A stretch of DNA of 64,000 nt from Chondrilla cf. caribensis (taxonomy: Eukaryota > Porifera > Demospongiae > Chondrillida > Chondrillidae), in the NCBI GenBank assembly GCA_964020155.1, contig OZ026549.1:2532633-2596632 (forward strand), written 5' to 3'. Both the position numbers and the translations under genes were made by a program. The notes under the pieces were generated by a model, which made no database searches, was not told where the DNA came from, and saw only the letters and a program-made list of their open reading frames with translations. This document shows positions 29,483 to 43,000 of this stretch, in pieces. Within the stretch, counting starts at the first letter, position 1; every line of letters begins with the position of its first letter.

Positions 29483-29839
29483 AGGATTTCAACTGATATC
29501 ACAGAACTGTGTACAGAAATATTTCCAAAATGTGGTTGATGCTATGGTGGCTATCAACCTGGATCAGACACCCAAGCCAGAAGAAAAAAATCCTAGCATC
29601 AAGATCATGTGGTGCAATCTCAAATGAAAAACTCAAGGTATCTATGACCAAAGGAAGTACTAGTTGACTTATAGGTATTCATGTAGACACAATGGGACTA
29701 CCTTATATGGAATGTTAAAGACCACACTGAATCTAAAAGCGCATGCAGCTATTCATTACTCAGATGAAAGAATATTCCAGCGAACAGTGTGAGTACATAT
29801 TCAGCTTTTGTATTTAACTGAGGTATATACAGAAGGGAG
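29483..29839 (+). promoter_or_regulatory. Conserved upstream block of G3
   Basis: About 357 bp that start GGATTTCAACTGATATCACA and run to the start codon are shared with G4 (44884-45241) and G5 (58721-59101). The block includes GACCAAAGGAAGTACTAG at about 29646. It very likely holds the promoter and 5' UTR. Its boundaries are defined by similarity only. Confidence 0.5.
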
Positions 29840-29909
29840 ATGGAGAACATTGGAAAAGTCTATTTGAAGAGTATTCTACTCTGTATCATTTCTTCAGCTG
29901 CCTCTTCAG
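29840..29909 (+). CDS. G3 signal-peptide exon
   Basis: ATG at 29840 gives 23 codons starting MENIGKVYLK, with a hydrophobic core ILLCIISSAASS and a phase-1 donor at TCAG-GTGATT. The same exon is found at 45242 and 59102. No earlier in-frame ATG is shared by the three copies. Confidence 0.85.
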
Positions 29910-32900
29910 GTGATTTTGAGTTTCTTTTCAGATATCAACACTAACAGTTTGAGGTACCGTTCAGGAAGGTCGACGACACATTTAAGCACATGGGACTATT
30001 GCTATACTGTTGGCATTATTTTTACTACTGTTTAGCATTCATGACCACCTAAGGTTTGAAAACAGTACACCGATTTGCAAACACTACGACTACTTTATGC
30101 TTTATTTACTTACATGTACGAAATAGCCTGAACAGGGTTACGGTATTGTGTGACATTGATTTTTCACATACATGCTATACGAATGCCACTTCGCGGGGAC
30201 GTCAGATAATTAGTAAATGTAACCTGATACATTCAGTATACGTTTGATGCACAGACCAAACAAAATTAATACAAGGAGAGTTCAATTCCATCATCATTCC
30301 GTCAGAGCTTTCTTAAGGTAAATGTGCCTTATTTTGAACAGTTCTTAATTCCCAAAAGTTGGTCTCTCACCGTATTACTTTCAACAAACTATCATTTACA
30401 TATCATACTCTTTAGACACCAGATATGACACAGCATTCTTTGTTCTACTCATTATAAACCGGACTAGGAGGAAAATCGACATGTTCGGTACTAATGACTG
30501 TTTGAAAATACCACCGCTTTCCTTATACTATGCGCTAAGGCAACGACACTCATATTCCAGTACGAGATAATGCAGTGCACTGGTACAGACAGAGTTCATC
30601 TTTACGTATGCCGTAAGAGTTGTCCCCTCACTCACCTACATAATATGCAGCTGTACTGGGTATAGTGGTCGTCGTCTTATTATCGATTATTACGATGAAA
30701 GCGGACGGTGATTTCGCTCCATCTCTCTTACACCAGTGGTTTCCTCTATTGTCTATGGTTTCACCATATCACACCATTATCTATGAGGACACGTGCTACA
30801 TCGATGTCATGTGCGCGTGACGTCCATGAAGTTCAAAGTGCAATTGGTACCGGAAACCATTCAAATGCTGTACTGTAGGATCTTTCACACTTGATGATAG
30901 AATGAATTTATAATTAGATAATTAAATACAGTATACAGTCTTGACAATTAACTATAATGTTTCGAGGATTAAGCAGGAAATTCAGCATAATTATATGCGA
31001 AATGATTTCTGTTGTGTATTATAATACCATCTATTGTCACATTAACAAACTTGGACTGTAATCATTAATAATGAAATGGAGCAAAATATGAATCTGGAAC
31101 TAGGTACTAGTGATGGTACGATACAGTCATAACATGGTGTACAAAACACTCCGTGTATCAGGAAATAGTCTAGTTACAATGGCTAGACTGTTCCTATCAG
31201 GTACCTGTGGTAGAGTGGGGGAGGGAGATTGGTTTAATATTGGCAGTTGCTATGTCCATTTGGTTGGCGAACTATTAAATCCTTTGCCAAGAATAGTTCT
31301 ATGATAGCAGAGATCTGCAGAAAACACTTTGAGATTCCAGGACTTCATTTTACATTAGGCATATAAAACCACCCTGTCTATACTTTCATGTGTGATGTGT
31401 ACCACACTTATTTTCCAGTCTCTGCCCTTTGTGTCTGATAGAGGTAGTCTAGCTAGCCTGAGTAATCAGGTGTGATATCCAGCATGGCTTGAAGAGTTAC
31501 AATACATGTGCAATATTAAGTTACAAAAATCCAATATTTATATGCATTTCCATGCAACAACTTAGTTTTGTAGTATTCATTCTTTGTAATGTACATGTTC
31601 CCCCTAGGCTCCCCTGAGGTTACAGTGGTCATTGATGGCTACACAGTGGGATCTACTCAGTCCTCACCAGCTTCATTACCACTAGGAACAGCTCTTGTGT
31701 TGGTGTGTAGAGTCAGTGGCCTACCACAGAGACAGATCAAATATAGCTGGACATGTCCAGATGGTCCATGTGAACATCCAGGATATGTGGAGAGAAAGGT
31801 TGTTAATGGCAGTATTCTAGCAGTCAATATAACTTCTAACAGTGATGGAGGAACATACACCTGTGGTGTATCAAGAGATGAAGCAGATGGGGGATACAGC
31901 CAGAATTATACCCTCGAGGTTTCAGGTCAATACACACAATGCATAAGCACACATAAGGATATATGCACATGTCAAAAACATGTTTGTTTAAATGAATAAT
32001 CTTATTATCGTTACAGGAGGACATGTTATCCACAGTTATGGGAGGCTTGTCCACGATCATTATGTAATCACTAGAGGAGATCAACTTCTACCACCTGGTG
32101 ATGGAACAGGGCCTGGAAGAATGGACTGCATAATAACTGCACCACAAACTGCTCGTTTTATGTTTAACGGCCCCAAACCACCCAACAATTCTGTATCTCA
32201 AAGTGATAACGATGATGATCAAATGGATACTTTATTCTTCAACCGATCTCACTTGTCAATAAACACAGAGGGTTTCTGTCAGGGAGCAAATACCTATTTT
32301 TTTCTCGGTTTATTACCAGGTAATACCTACTACTAATACTAGGTATAACTTACAATATGCAAACATTCAATCATTGCAATTACAACATCAGGTGATATTA
32401 ATTCTGATGCTTTATTACTGTTTCATCACTTCCTGACAGGTACGTTATCTAATGTCACTATCATGAGGGCTGAGCCAAGCACCACTGATGTAAGAATGGT
32501 CCTAAACAATATTTCCTCAGATATTGATAGAATCATTGTAGGATATGAACGTCATGACCTTGGAGTGACACTGCAGGGAGAGTATGCAAATATTGTCAGA
32601 CGTACACAGCATACATTCTCATCACTAGTCCCAGGTGCTAGGTACACAGTTGTAGTGCAGGGATTCCATAAATCTGCAGGTCCAAGGAGTCAACATGTCA
32701 CAAGAAGAGATGTCGAAACTGAAGAGATAGGTAATATAGGGTAATATCCCATTTTACTTGTCAATGAGCATATTATATCTCATATAGTTGGTGCATAAAA
32801 AGTCTCATTTGGACTGAGTTACAATTTTTATGTGATAGTTGTTTGAATGAGGGCAGGGCAATTAATTTCTTTAAACATCATTTTATTGAGCAATAAATTT

Positions 32901-33241
32901 TGTTCTGAGCTTCTTCTTCATATGCCCCTTCAACCCCCTCCCCTTCACACACACCATAGCAAAGTATAACTACAATATAGAACAAACTAGTTTACATGTA
33001 TACACAGCCACTTTGTACTTGCACATACATGCACATATAGTAAAATATACATGTTATAGATATCTTATGTACGTAATAACACAACCACCTAATCATCTGT
33101 ATATTATGTACACAAAATCTTTCTGGGGATAGAGCTGAGGCCACATTTGCTTTCCCTTCGTATTTACCCCTTGACATACCTCATGCAATTATTTGGAACA
33201 CATCAGATATCTGTACACACATACTGCAAATGTATGCACAG

Positions 33242-33318
<77 letters not shown>

Positions 33319-35208
33319 AACACACACACATATAAATAAAAATATATATATTTCCCTTGTTAATATAATAATGATACAAGTTAAGATGCTAGATAACATT
33401 GAATATAATAGAGATACAATTGAATTTCTGAAGACATGCACTGATTCTTTGACTGAGCTTAAGATAGTGACTGATCTGATCCTGGACGCCAGTTGATGAA
33501 GGAAGGACATATTATTTATATCAAATATGCATTGTACATACATTGTATATTTACTGCTTTCTATGAATGCAGAACCATCTGCTCCAAGGTATCCCTGCAT
33601 ATTAAGAGAGAGTAGGGATGGAATTGAACTCAATTGGATACCTCCACTGGAACCCAATGGAGATGTCTACTATCTCATTGATGATGGGAATAGTACAGTA
33701 AATACTTCAAGTGAGTCTACTTACATCAATCTAACAGGACTACAGAGAGGAGTGACCTACAACATCACAGTGGTGGCAGTAAACTCAGCAGGAAGGAATG
33801 ATACTGGACCAGTTCTTAGTTACACACATAACCCACAGAGTAAGTATCTGTCAATATATGACAACTGGAATTGTCAATTGTCATGGTATAAAGTTACCCA
33901 ATAGCATATAGATCATTGTGATTACTTAATTCAATTCAATCTGCTGACAACGAAAGGAGAAAAACTAGTAGGTAAGGGATTCAAACCCAGGATGTCTGGC
34001 TGAAGCAGCCATAGCCACTGAGCTATTTGAGCCACCACGGCAACCAGTCCCTCTCAATTCTCCTTTCATCCACCCTGGATTCACAACTATCACACACCTG
34101 CTATATTATCTAGAATTGAGCATTGAATTTCATGATGTGCTCAGATTGATTGGTTTCGATGTACAGAATCGAAGATAATTAAAATCAATAATTAGTAAAT
34201 ATAGATCATTGTCAAGCAACAATTCATGCACAGTATATTGTAGTACTTACATATTTGATGGCAAATAGTCCTTAATGAAATTAGGATTGGATATGTTACA
34301 ATGTGCAGGCATGGCCTACTAGACAGTCCCAATTGGTGTGATGTCATTTACATAGTATGTGTGCATATGTTATGTGCATACACGTGTACATGTATGCATG
34401 TGAGTCTTCATTGACATTAGTTTCGATTTTAATTGTATTCACACAGTATCCACCCCTCCATCTACTCAGAATAACCCCTCTGGTGAGTCTTTTCAGACCA
34501 TTTATTGTCATATATTATATGCACATCCTTAATTATACCATTCTGTTGTATACTACATAATATATACAAAACCTTTTGATAATACATTTACCACTATCTT
34601 CCTTGAATTTAGCAAATGTAACGGCTGGTGTCATTGGAGCCATTGCAGTCCTACTGATAGTAGGGGTTGCAATAGCAGTTATAATAGTGATAATGATCCT
34701 CTGCAAAATCAAGCGCAACAGAAGAAGAAACAAAAGAGTACCAGAAGGCAGTGGAAAAGCCGATAATACAGACCATTACTACAGTGTAGCCACTGAAAAT
34801 GCAGGTCATTATGATGTAGCATATAGCAGACACTACCAAGATAAATATGACATGATCGGATCAGGAATGTACGTCAATTCAGCTGCAGCAAAAGAAGAAA
34901 GTGAAAATGCACCAATAACTCATCCAAACACTGAACCTTCAAAAACCAAACCTCCTGAGGATATTAATGATGAAACGCCTAAGAATGGGAATGATCCTTT
35001 TGAGCTTTACACCCAACCAAATAAAGCGAGGAAACGTAATGAAGAATTGGACGTTAATCATGATCAAGTTGATCCAGAGGAACTGTACACACAACCTGCC
35101 AAGAAAAAGAAGATAAAAAAACCACCACCATATGCAGCTGGACGCAAAAGTGATGATCCAGAGGCACTGTATACTGCAGTTGATAAAGCCAAGAAAAGTA
35201 AAAACTAA
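29840..35208 (+). CDS. G3: complete Ig-D2-FN3-FN3 receptor with tail B
   Basis: Inferred exons are 29840-29909 (signal peptide), 31608-31925 (Ig), 32017-32319 (D2), 32440-32730 (FN3-1), 33573-33839 (FN3-2), 34447-34482 (stalk) and 34613-35208 (transmembrane plus tail B). The total is 1881 nt, 626 residues and a stop, with every junction in phase 1. The signal peptide starts MENIGKVYLKSILLC. The Ig domain shows VCRVSG, YSWTC and DGGTYTC. FN3-1 shows VGYERHDLGVT and FSSLVPGARYTVVV. FN3-2 shows LNWIPPLEPNGD. The stalk is only 12 residues. Intron 1 is 1.7 kb and intron 5 contains a SINE. Role inferred: surface recognition receptor with a phosphotyrosine docking tail. Confidence 0.9.
29910..31607 (+). 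other. G3 intron 1, conserved between copies
   Basis: This 1.7-kb intron aligns with G4 intron 1 (45318-47381), the start of G5 intron 1 (59172-60219) and an orphan copy at about 52080-52730. Stretches such as GCAATTGGTACCGGAAACC near 30840 are strongly preserved. No protein-coding signal consistent between copies was seen. Confidence 0.5.
33242..33330. repeat. (CA)n microsatellite in G3 intron
   Basis: About 35 CA repeats followed by a short imperfect tail, between the FN3 exons. Confidence 0.95.
33920..34198 (-). mobile_element. tRNA-derived SINE-like insertion in G3
   Basis: On the minus strand a box A (TAGCTCAGTGG, 34015-34025) and a box B (GGTTTGAATCC, 33977-33987) are spaced as in a tRNA gene. 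The 279-bp segment is flanked by the direct repeat ATATAGATCATTGT (33906-33919 and 34199-34212). G1 has the same intron sequence uninterrupted near 7345, so this is an empty-site-supported insertion. The promoter-like part is not at the very 5' end, which is unusual for a simple SINE. Confidence 0.75.
34613..35208 (+). CDS. G3 last coding exon: transmembrane segment and tail B
   Basis: About 27 hydrophobic residues (AGVIGAIAVLLIVGVAIAVI...) end at the basic KIKRNRRR. Tyrosine motifs include YYSVA, YDVA, YDMI, YVNS, LYTQP (twice) and LYTAV. A PPPY motif follows a lysine-rich run. Compared with G4, 74 residues holding YDQV, YEDP and YSKL are missing, with the frame kept. Stop TAA is at 35206-35208. 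Confidence 0.88.
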
Positions 35209-35280
35209 CATAATATTCAATTGTGTTCCATGCAATTACTTTATCCATGTGTGTAATCCTATATTATGATACAACTGTGT

Positions 35281-35286
35281 AATAAA
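35281..35286 (+). terminator. Candidate polyadenylation signal of G3
   Basis: AATAAA 73 bp after the stop codon. G4 has AATAAA at the equivalent place (51646). Confidence 0.65.
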
Positions 35287-37534
35287 CCATAGTCATTACT
35301 ATTCTATCATTCTTGAAAGTAACACTTCAGCTGTATTATCCATCATGACTTTGCATGTGCATTATTATTACATTTACTATATCATTTTTGTATTCTGTTT
35401 GTACCCACACACATGGTTTCATAATGATAATTCTAAAAAAGTGTGCATAATAATATTTCAATCTGAAATAATGCAAGAATCACTCCTAAATGCAGCCAAA
35501 TTTAATGAAAATAACCCATGTACATATACACATTTGAGTTCAATTACACTTGTTTGTCATTAAAACCCAAAATTTTATGTACGTTATTCAAACACAAATT
35601 ATGTATACACTGATTCATTATAGACCAAAACTCGAGTACTAGTGTTAGCCTGTATACAAAAGAACATTATATTATCAGAAACTTCTAACTTGGTTACTTT
35701 TGGTGGAAATAACATCTGATTTGGTGAAATATCATGATCAAACTCCACTACCACAGATATACTGTTCAGTTCGACTGCTAGGATTCTGCATGACTCAGCA
35801 TTGCACAGTCTTCATGTCTTTCCACTAGATTTGATGCAACTCTTCAGTTGGTATATATGACAGGCCTCTCAGATGCAGTGTCAGCCAATGTTGGAGACAG
35901 TGCGACATGTGGGTGGCATAAATCGGCTGTGGATCTGCACTGGAGTGCAATCCAAATGTCATATATGCCATAATAGCACCTTTGGCTGCAGTCACTAGTT
36001 TAGATCAGGTTGAATCTTCGTCCTGATGAAGGTTAAGCTGAAGCTAAGCCAAAAGCTCAAAGTGCACGTGCACTTTGAACTTTGCATACAGTACAACCAG
36101 CAAATGTAGCTGCAATATCGTTAGAGTATTCCCACAAAAGGCTAGCAATGTACATTTTTTTGGAAAAATCAGGTGCTGGTATCTCCACCGATGAGTATAC
36201 ATGTAGGTGGACAATGTAACACCTTGCATGCTACTCCAAACATAACACATTTTACATAGTACATCTGTGTTATCAAGTTTTTCTCCCAATAATTTTTACA
36301 TACTTATAGTCCGTAGCAATAACATGTGTGTTACATTGCATATTTTGGTGTAATTGCCAACTTAATTATAGTTGCAATAGAGAGGAAGGGTAGAGAAACA
36401 ATACCATATAGCAATATTTCATTAGTATTGGATGATACTGTAATATGAAAGAGTAACAGATAATCCATGCATACTTCTATATGTTTAAGTAGTGTAATAC
36501 ATTAGTCTTATCATAATATGGCAATTAACTTTATCAAATGTGTAATATGCTTATAAAATTATATGAAATATTTCACAGTCATCTTACCCAGGATGGATAC
36601 AGCATTAATGCGATACCCTTCATGGCTGGAATTCTCAGTTACAAATTTTTGTGTTCGAGTTCTTTGGAATGAGGGCACTGCACAACAATATATTACTTTC
36701 TATCATTAATTTTCAGAGCATTTGTGCTTATCTTCTCTTTTATATAACCCTTTAGTCCCCACACACCATAACAAAGTATAACTACAATATAGAACAAAAT
36801 TTTCATGTATACACGCTCATATATAATTAACACATTATTCATGCAATATATAATTGATATATATGTATGATTATTATATATAAGCACATTAACCTAACCA
36901 TCTATATATGTGCACAAATATCTTTTTCGGGTTTTGAGGAAAGGCCACATTTGCCTTCCCTTCAGAAAAACTTTCTGTAAACTGCAGATACAAAATGCAG
37001 GGTTAGTTAACGTTATGTCCAGACACATACAATAATTTTTATGCTTAACCTATAATGATCATGCATTAGGGTAAAAATTAATCGGCGGGATGGTTGGATG
37101 GTATGACAAATTGATCATATAACAACTTCTGGCAAGGAACAAAATTCTAACTCCTTTACAATTTCGCTACTCTTCAACTTTTCTTTAAGTCTATAAGACT
37201 TAGTTGTGTTATTTGCATGTATTATATTGCACTGTGACCAAGAAACAGGTTGTACAGTTGGGTTCGTGACTGCAACACACATGCTCCCTCCAATATATGT
37301 CATGATTCTGTAACATTAGTGTATTGACTGATCATGAGCTATCTATACATGAACAAAGTACAGGTTGACACCATATGTCAGAACAAACATTACATAAAGA
37401 TGGCTCTATGCAATAATTCATGTGCCAGTGTGTACCATGATAGTTAGTAAGGATGGTCATCCAAGTGGAAAAATCAGCCGTGAGTCCATGAATTATTGAT
37501 AATTTATTGGTTAATTACCCTTTTTCACCAATAC
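35287..37534. other. 3' flank of G3 and spacer
   Basis: No gene seen. The first 1.3 kb match the flank after the orphan tail B (13690-15120). Confidence 0.5.
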
Positions 37535-37840
37535 TGGTATCGTATATAGCCAGAAATATTGGAGGGGAATTTTCCAATTTACCGCCAAATTATAATCTAC
37601 CAAGTTATGGCTCAAAAATACATAGCCTTAGACACAATCCTCACTTCATTCAAGCGTTTACAATTCAAAATATAGTTTAATTTTTATTTTAACTGCATTC
37701 ATAGGCTAAAATTTACCTATAAACCACTGGAAGTCAATCGCCTAAAAATCCCAATTTGAAAGTTTAAATTAGCCCAAAATCACCAAAATTAATATTCTTC
37801 TCATCGATATATCCAGTTATACGGTACTGTATAAGTAAGA
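37535..37840. mobile_element. MITE-like element, about 300 bp
   Basis: The left end TATCGTATATAGCCAGAAATATT and the complement of the right end TACCGTATAACTGGATATAT are similar inverted repeats. The interior is AT-rich with ACCGCCAAATT and non-coding. It resembles the fragment at 8885. Confidence 0.5.
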
Positions 37841-38212
37841 AACCTGTAAGAATAATCAAACCATTAATATTTAATTTATTTATAAGTCTCAGTCATGATG
37901 GCTGAACTACTTACAAATAGATGAAATAATAATGATATATAATATCTAATCTTATCTAGAAAGTATGATAAGGAGTTAATTTTATAGCATTTTGTGTCAT
38001 AATGTACAATGTAATTTCTATGAGTAATCCAGTGATTCCCTACAAACCATAAGTGGTTGCGAATATACTATTGTAATATATAGAATTGATATGTTTGCAT
38101 TTTATATATTACCTCCCTTTTGTGACTATTATGACCATTAAGTTTATCACAGTAACAATCTTTGGAGAATATATAATACTATCGACCCTGCCAGTCTGAA
38201 CACTGATTAAGA

Positions 38213-38461
38213 TGTCTGGTGTTACTGATGTTGCTCATTGGGACCATGTTCCATCAATCTGAGTGTGAGTGTGTAGATAGCAAGTGCATGTTATTGTGTA
38301 TGGAGAACAATTCGAATATATGCAGTGTTAATTTCGTGTCTTGCACAGTGGAATACATACGTGCTTTTTATTCTGTTCTGATAGGCCGGGATGGTAAAGG
38401 AGTCCATGAAATCTGGCTCCATGTTATCCGGAACAAAATTGCAGAGGAAACCAGTTCGTAA
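38213..38461 (+). CDS. Hypothetical small cysteine-rich secreted protein
   Basis: The open frame from about 38219 (ATG at 38230) encodes a hydrophobic start, LVLLMLLIGTMF, then seven cysteines in about 40 residues (SECECVDSKCMLLCMENNSN...ICSV...VSC). No family was recognised. No equivalent frame was found in the other spacers. It could be a first exon or a chance frame. Confidence 0.27.
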   Translation, partial: CLVLLMLLIGTMFHQSECECVDSKCMLLCMENNSNICSVNFVSCTVEYIRAFYSVLIGRDGKGVHEIWLHVIRNKIAEETSS

Positions 38462-39824
38462 CAAGGTTTTGTTGTCAGTTTGGAGGGAAAAGCTACATGG
38501 GTGGCAATTGGGGACCCACCTGCAAAATAATGTGAGACAGGTTTTCTGATAATTGTAGAATAGTGTTGATTTCTCTGAGGTGCACGACCTATGATCATAT
38601 GACTGTGATGAGGTAATGTGTTTGATTTACATAAACTGGTATGTCATAAAACCTATTTATTGATATTCTATAGCTACAAATTCTTTGAAAAGATTGTTAA
38701 CATATACAATATATTATATAATAATAATAAATTGTAATATGAAGGACAAATATATATGATAATAATATTGGAGGTTCAATAATAATAATAATAATATATT
38801 AATAATGATGTCTGACCTGGCTTTATATTAATAGTTAATATAAATCTTTTAAATAAATATAATAATTATGAATCTTATAAAATTAATAAATGTTATGAAT
38901 ATATGTTACTAAATAAGTATTATGAATCTTCTCTATATCTCTTGCTCTCTTTTTCTTGCTTCTCCATGTTATTGCTCAGTTGCACGGAAGCACTAAGTGA
39001 TTCCTGCCCCCCACCCGTCCCTCCCACAAACAATTACATAAGCCTTACATTTCAGCACCATTGGTAAGCCGACAACTGCACAATGGGTAATTCAAGTTAA
39101 CAGTAAAAATATGCATGTGTGTACTTGGGGGGGTGGGGGGTTGGGGGAATGTTTCATATGTATGTAATACACATTATCATGAGAGCCACTGCATTGAAAT
39201 TGACTAAAATTAATAGACATTACTTGTATACAGCATGTATTATTACTATCTGTACACACACAACAAATGAAATATAGGGCAGTATCCAAGTACAAGAACA
39301 ACGGATATTCAATCTGCTGAGTGCACTGTACTTCCTGGTCATGGATGATTATAACAGGACCTGAATGGAGATTAATGAAAATTCTAAAAACAAAATTATT
39401 GAAGATTACATCATGATCCAAACATGATAACAAATCACATAAACAGATATAGCTAAATGAATTATTATAATATCTACGGCGATACCACACAGATAGTTAC
39501 AGAATGAAAATACTGTAATTATATATCATTATTGCCAATAAAGGTTAATATGTAACTTTGCATGAATCCATATAACTGTCACAGCACTGTACAATAACAG
39601 TGAGTTCCATGTGATATGTATAGAGATTAGGAATAGGTCATTCAATTGAGGTGAGGTAGTAAGAAAAATGCATAGACCAGGGTCCATGCATAGTTCATAA
39701 AAATAAACTGGCTTGTACCACAATGACAAGTGGTGATTTAATACAATTCTTACCAGTGCATGTAATATTGTAAAAATGTGCTTGATTTTCAATCTATAAA
39801 CTAAGAACGATCGTTTTTTTCAAA
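38462..39824. other. AT-rich spacer
   Basis: No gene seen. It contains AAT-rich tracts (about 38690-38900) and sequence related to 24180-24640 and 53800-54070. Confidence 0.4.
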
Positions 39825-40020
39825 ACTGAGTAGTTTTCAACATGTAACAAACAAGGAAAACACTGTAAGGACATAGCGGTTAGCTATACCACTCAAAATG
39901 GAGAGGAGTTACTCAGGGGATACCTACATCTGGATTGGGTTCGGTTTGGTGTCACAAGAGAGAAATGTACATGCATGTCCAATATTGTATTCTGATTAGT
40001 AAGATGACCTAAAGCCTATC
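39825..40020. repeat. Spacer repeat R570 (single copy)
   Basis: Matches the start of the 568-bp tandem repeat at 54416, including TAGTTTTCAACATGTAACAA and CAGGGGATACC. A shorter copy lies at about 51886-52015. Confidence 0.6.
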
Positions 40021-43000
40021 AAATTGGTGACTCTACTTTACAATTCATGATGTAGATGCATGCACTGGTGGAAATAATCCAGTATTATAATATTGCTATA
40101 TATTATTGGTGGATTTCATGAGTTTGCATGTGCCATCACATTCATCTTGTATGCAATCACCACCAAGAATAACATATATATGGATTGAATCTGACTAGAG
40201 ATTCCACGCAAAAATTTCAACATGTACTATGCACATGCATGCATGTAATTATGTATTATAGTTGATGTACAGGCAATGATGAAATAAATGGCACTTGATT
40301 CCAAGTGGTCCAAGGTAATTTTCCTTTACATATAGGCCGTGACAAATAGGAGAATGAGTATTTCAAATGAACAAATTAGAGTACATTGTGTCTATCAGAT
40401 TAACTCCACCACAAGCAAACTTATCAATACAAGTGTGTGAAACATTACTGCATACAAGTAATGTTCATGCACATCATTTTTCATACTTACATTACACAAT
40501 GAAAGGTGCATTCACTTTAATCTTGCTTGAATTCACAGGATCATATGCAACTTCTTGCATGGCAGGTTAACATATTAATTGGCTGTGTGATTCTAAGTGA
40601 GCCCAATTGATTGCACTAACTAGAGCCATTATTGATAACACAACAACCAAACATTTCAAACCAAACATGTACAATATTAATATTCATTGATTATAAATTA
40701 GGTGAACATGACTTGGAGAATTAAATGTATACTTGGGGGCATTTATTACATGTTTCTGTCTTCTGTTAGTATAACTTTCAATGTTGATGCAATCTCCTTG
40801 ATAAATATACCATATCATGTGTTAACTGGCATTACATTTCCTCTCTGGAGTGAAGGGGTATGTAACTGTCCCTACAATTAAGGGGCAACGGACAGTGCTA
40901 GGGAGCAGCTATATTCTGACCATGATAATATCGGTTATTTACAGTTTAGCAAAGTCTTTCTCAGATTCGTTTCAGTCCATTTTCCATTTCCTCAGTGAAT
41001 AATCATTTGTCTAGTGAATTGCATTTAATTTTTAGGGGCTGCCTATGTTAATATTTGTTCCTACCAGTACCGCAACACTAAATTCATATTATAATTTACA
41101 TATCGCAAAATAAAGATGGCCAATTTTGAATGCCGCCAATTAGAAATTGGGCTACAATTCGTGAGCTGAAGCCTCACCGGATGTAATAACTTCAGTGACG
41201 GTTCTTTTAAACCGTTCGAGTAATTCGATTGCGGGGTGTCAGCCCGTCCAAGTTTTTGGACTCTGATTGTTTGTTCCCTAGGCCTATTGGATGATTTGAT
41301 GAATTGCATGTACTAACACGTGGTGTATGAATACATTAGATAATCATTGGTTGATTAAAATCAACTACGATCCAAATTCTACATTTTTGTACTTGTAGTG
41401 ATATATAATGTATGTAGTGATGTATAGTGTGTGCTCTCTGTGTTCCTTTCCCGATTTGGAGTGTATAAGTGAACATACATGAAATGTAATTCAATTACAA
41501 TGAGGTAGCTATACTAATAAGCCCACCTGCATCATAAAGTGCGTAAGCATATTATTTAAATGATTGCTGAAACCCATATTTGTTGTACTTAACTGTGGCT
41601 GTATTCTTTAAATCATTGTCATCTATAGTGGCCATTAAACTAACTGCCTCACCAGATGTACCTTGGTTTCAATTACGAGCACTGCTACTGTTATTTCTAC
41701 GAAAGATGTACAAATGACGTTGGTGGACATTTAGCAACACAATAGCAATATAATTGTATGTGTGGGTGATTAGGACAGGAAGAAGTTCTTGTAATAATAA
41801 TATAGTACTTTAAACTACCTTCAATAAGGTCCAATCTTTAACAATAGCCCAGTTACTATGTAGTTTCTATTATCAAACAAATTTACAATCAACAATTTAT
41901 TGTCTTATGCACAAGGGTGTGAACCAATTGAGAGTTGAGAAATATATATTGGTCAAATAATAGAATCCAATGTTACTACTATATATATATATGGAAAATG
42001 ATACACACACACAACAGAAAGTGGATATTTTTGTTACAGTAAGTAACCACCACATTGCTTAAAACGTTCTTATAGGAAACACAGCTAGGACTACATGTGT
42101 CTACATAGTCACTTTAAACACAGGGACTATTCCAATTACAGTCAATATCTATAGAATTAATACTCACCTCCAACATGGAGTATCAACACAAAAGAAACAA
42201 AATTAATTTCTACTAAAAATAATAACAATATTACGATTGGTTAACAGTATTGGGATGACATCTGCAGAAGCAGGTACATGCGATAATTGTTGAAAACAGA
42301 GTTTCATAACAATTAACAGAGTTTTCACAATAGTTTTAATGGATCGATACACATTAGCTATAGAAATAGCGTAGATTTTGGTTTTGCACAAGAATGTTTC
42401 TTCTATTTATAACCCTTACTTGGTAAGATTATGCTTGTTTAAATTGTTATTGAAGAATGTCAAAGATTAGAGTGCCTTGTGTGCCTTTACTAGTACAGAG
42501 GACGAACATGCTGCACAATCTGCCTCATTTCACTCACATTTTATGTAGTTTGGTCCCTAATCTCATTACTAATCATTGCATTTATTCTGGAAAGGGTTGA
42601 ATATACAAAATGGTTCCCATGGATATGAAGTAAGCATCAATACAAATTGATGTATCATTAATTGCAATGGCTGTTAAACTAACTTCCTAGCAAAAGTACC
42701 TTTGGTTCAATAACTAGCACTGTTATGGTGTAAGGTTGTATACATTATGCTAAATTGGTGGACGTTTAGCAACACATTATCATGTCAGGGAGAATTAAGG
42801 CAGGGAATAGAAGGTATTCTGTATTTAAAAAAGTCAAACTACTGTAGGAAGGCTCCAATCTCTGCCAAAAACCCAGTTACTATCTGGCTTCTATTATGTA
42901 ACAAGGATTTGGTCTGACACACAAGGGTGTGAAGCAAGGGGTGAGTACCAGGTTATTACTAGTAATTTTAAATGGAAACTGCCACAAACACAACAGAAAT

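Noticed and set aside
33340..33496. Coding-looking stretch (DNIEYNRDTIEFLKTC) in the G3 intron
   Set aside because: No splice sites fit and G1, G2 and G4 lack it; too short to support.
33977..34025. A functional tRNA gene
   Set aside because: Box A and box B are present, but the surrounding arms do not give a clean cloverleaf and the insert has target-site duplications, so a SINE is more likely.
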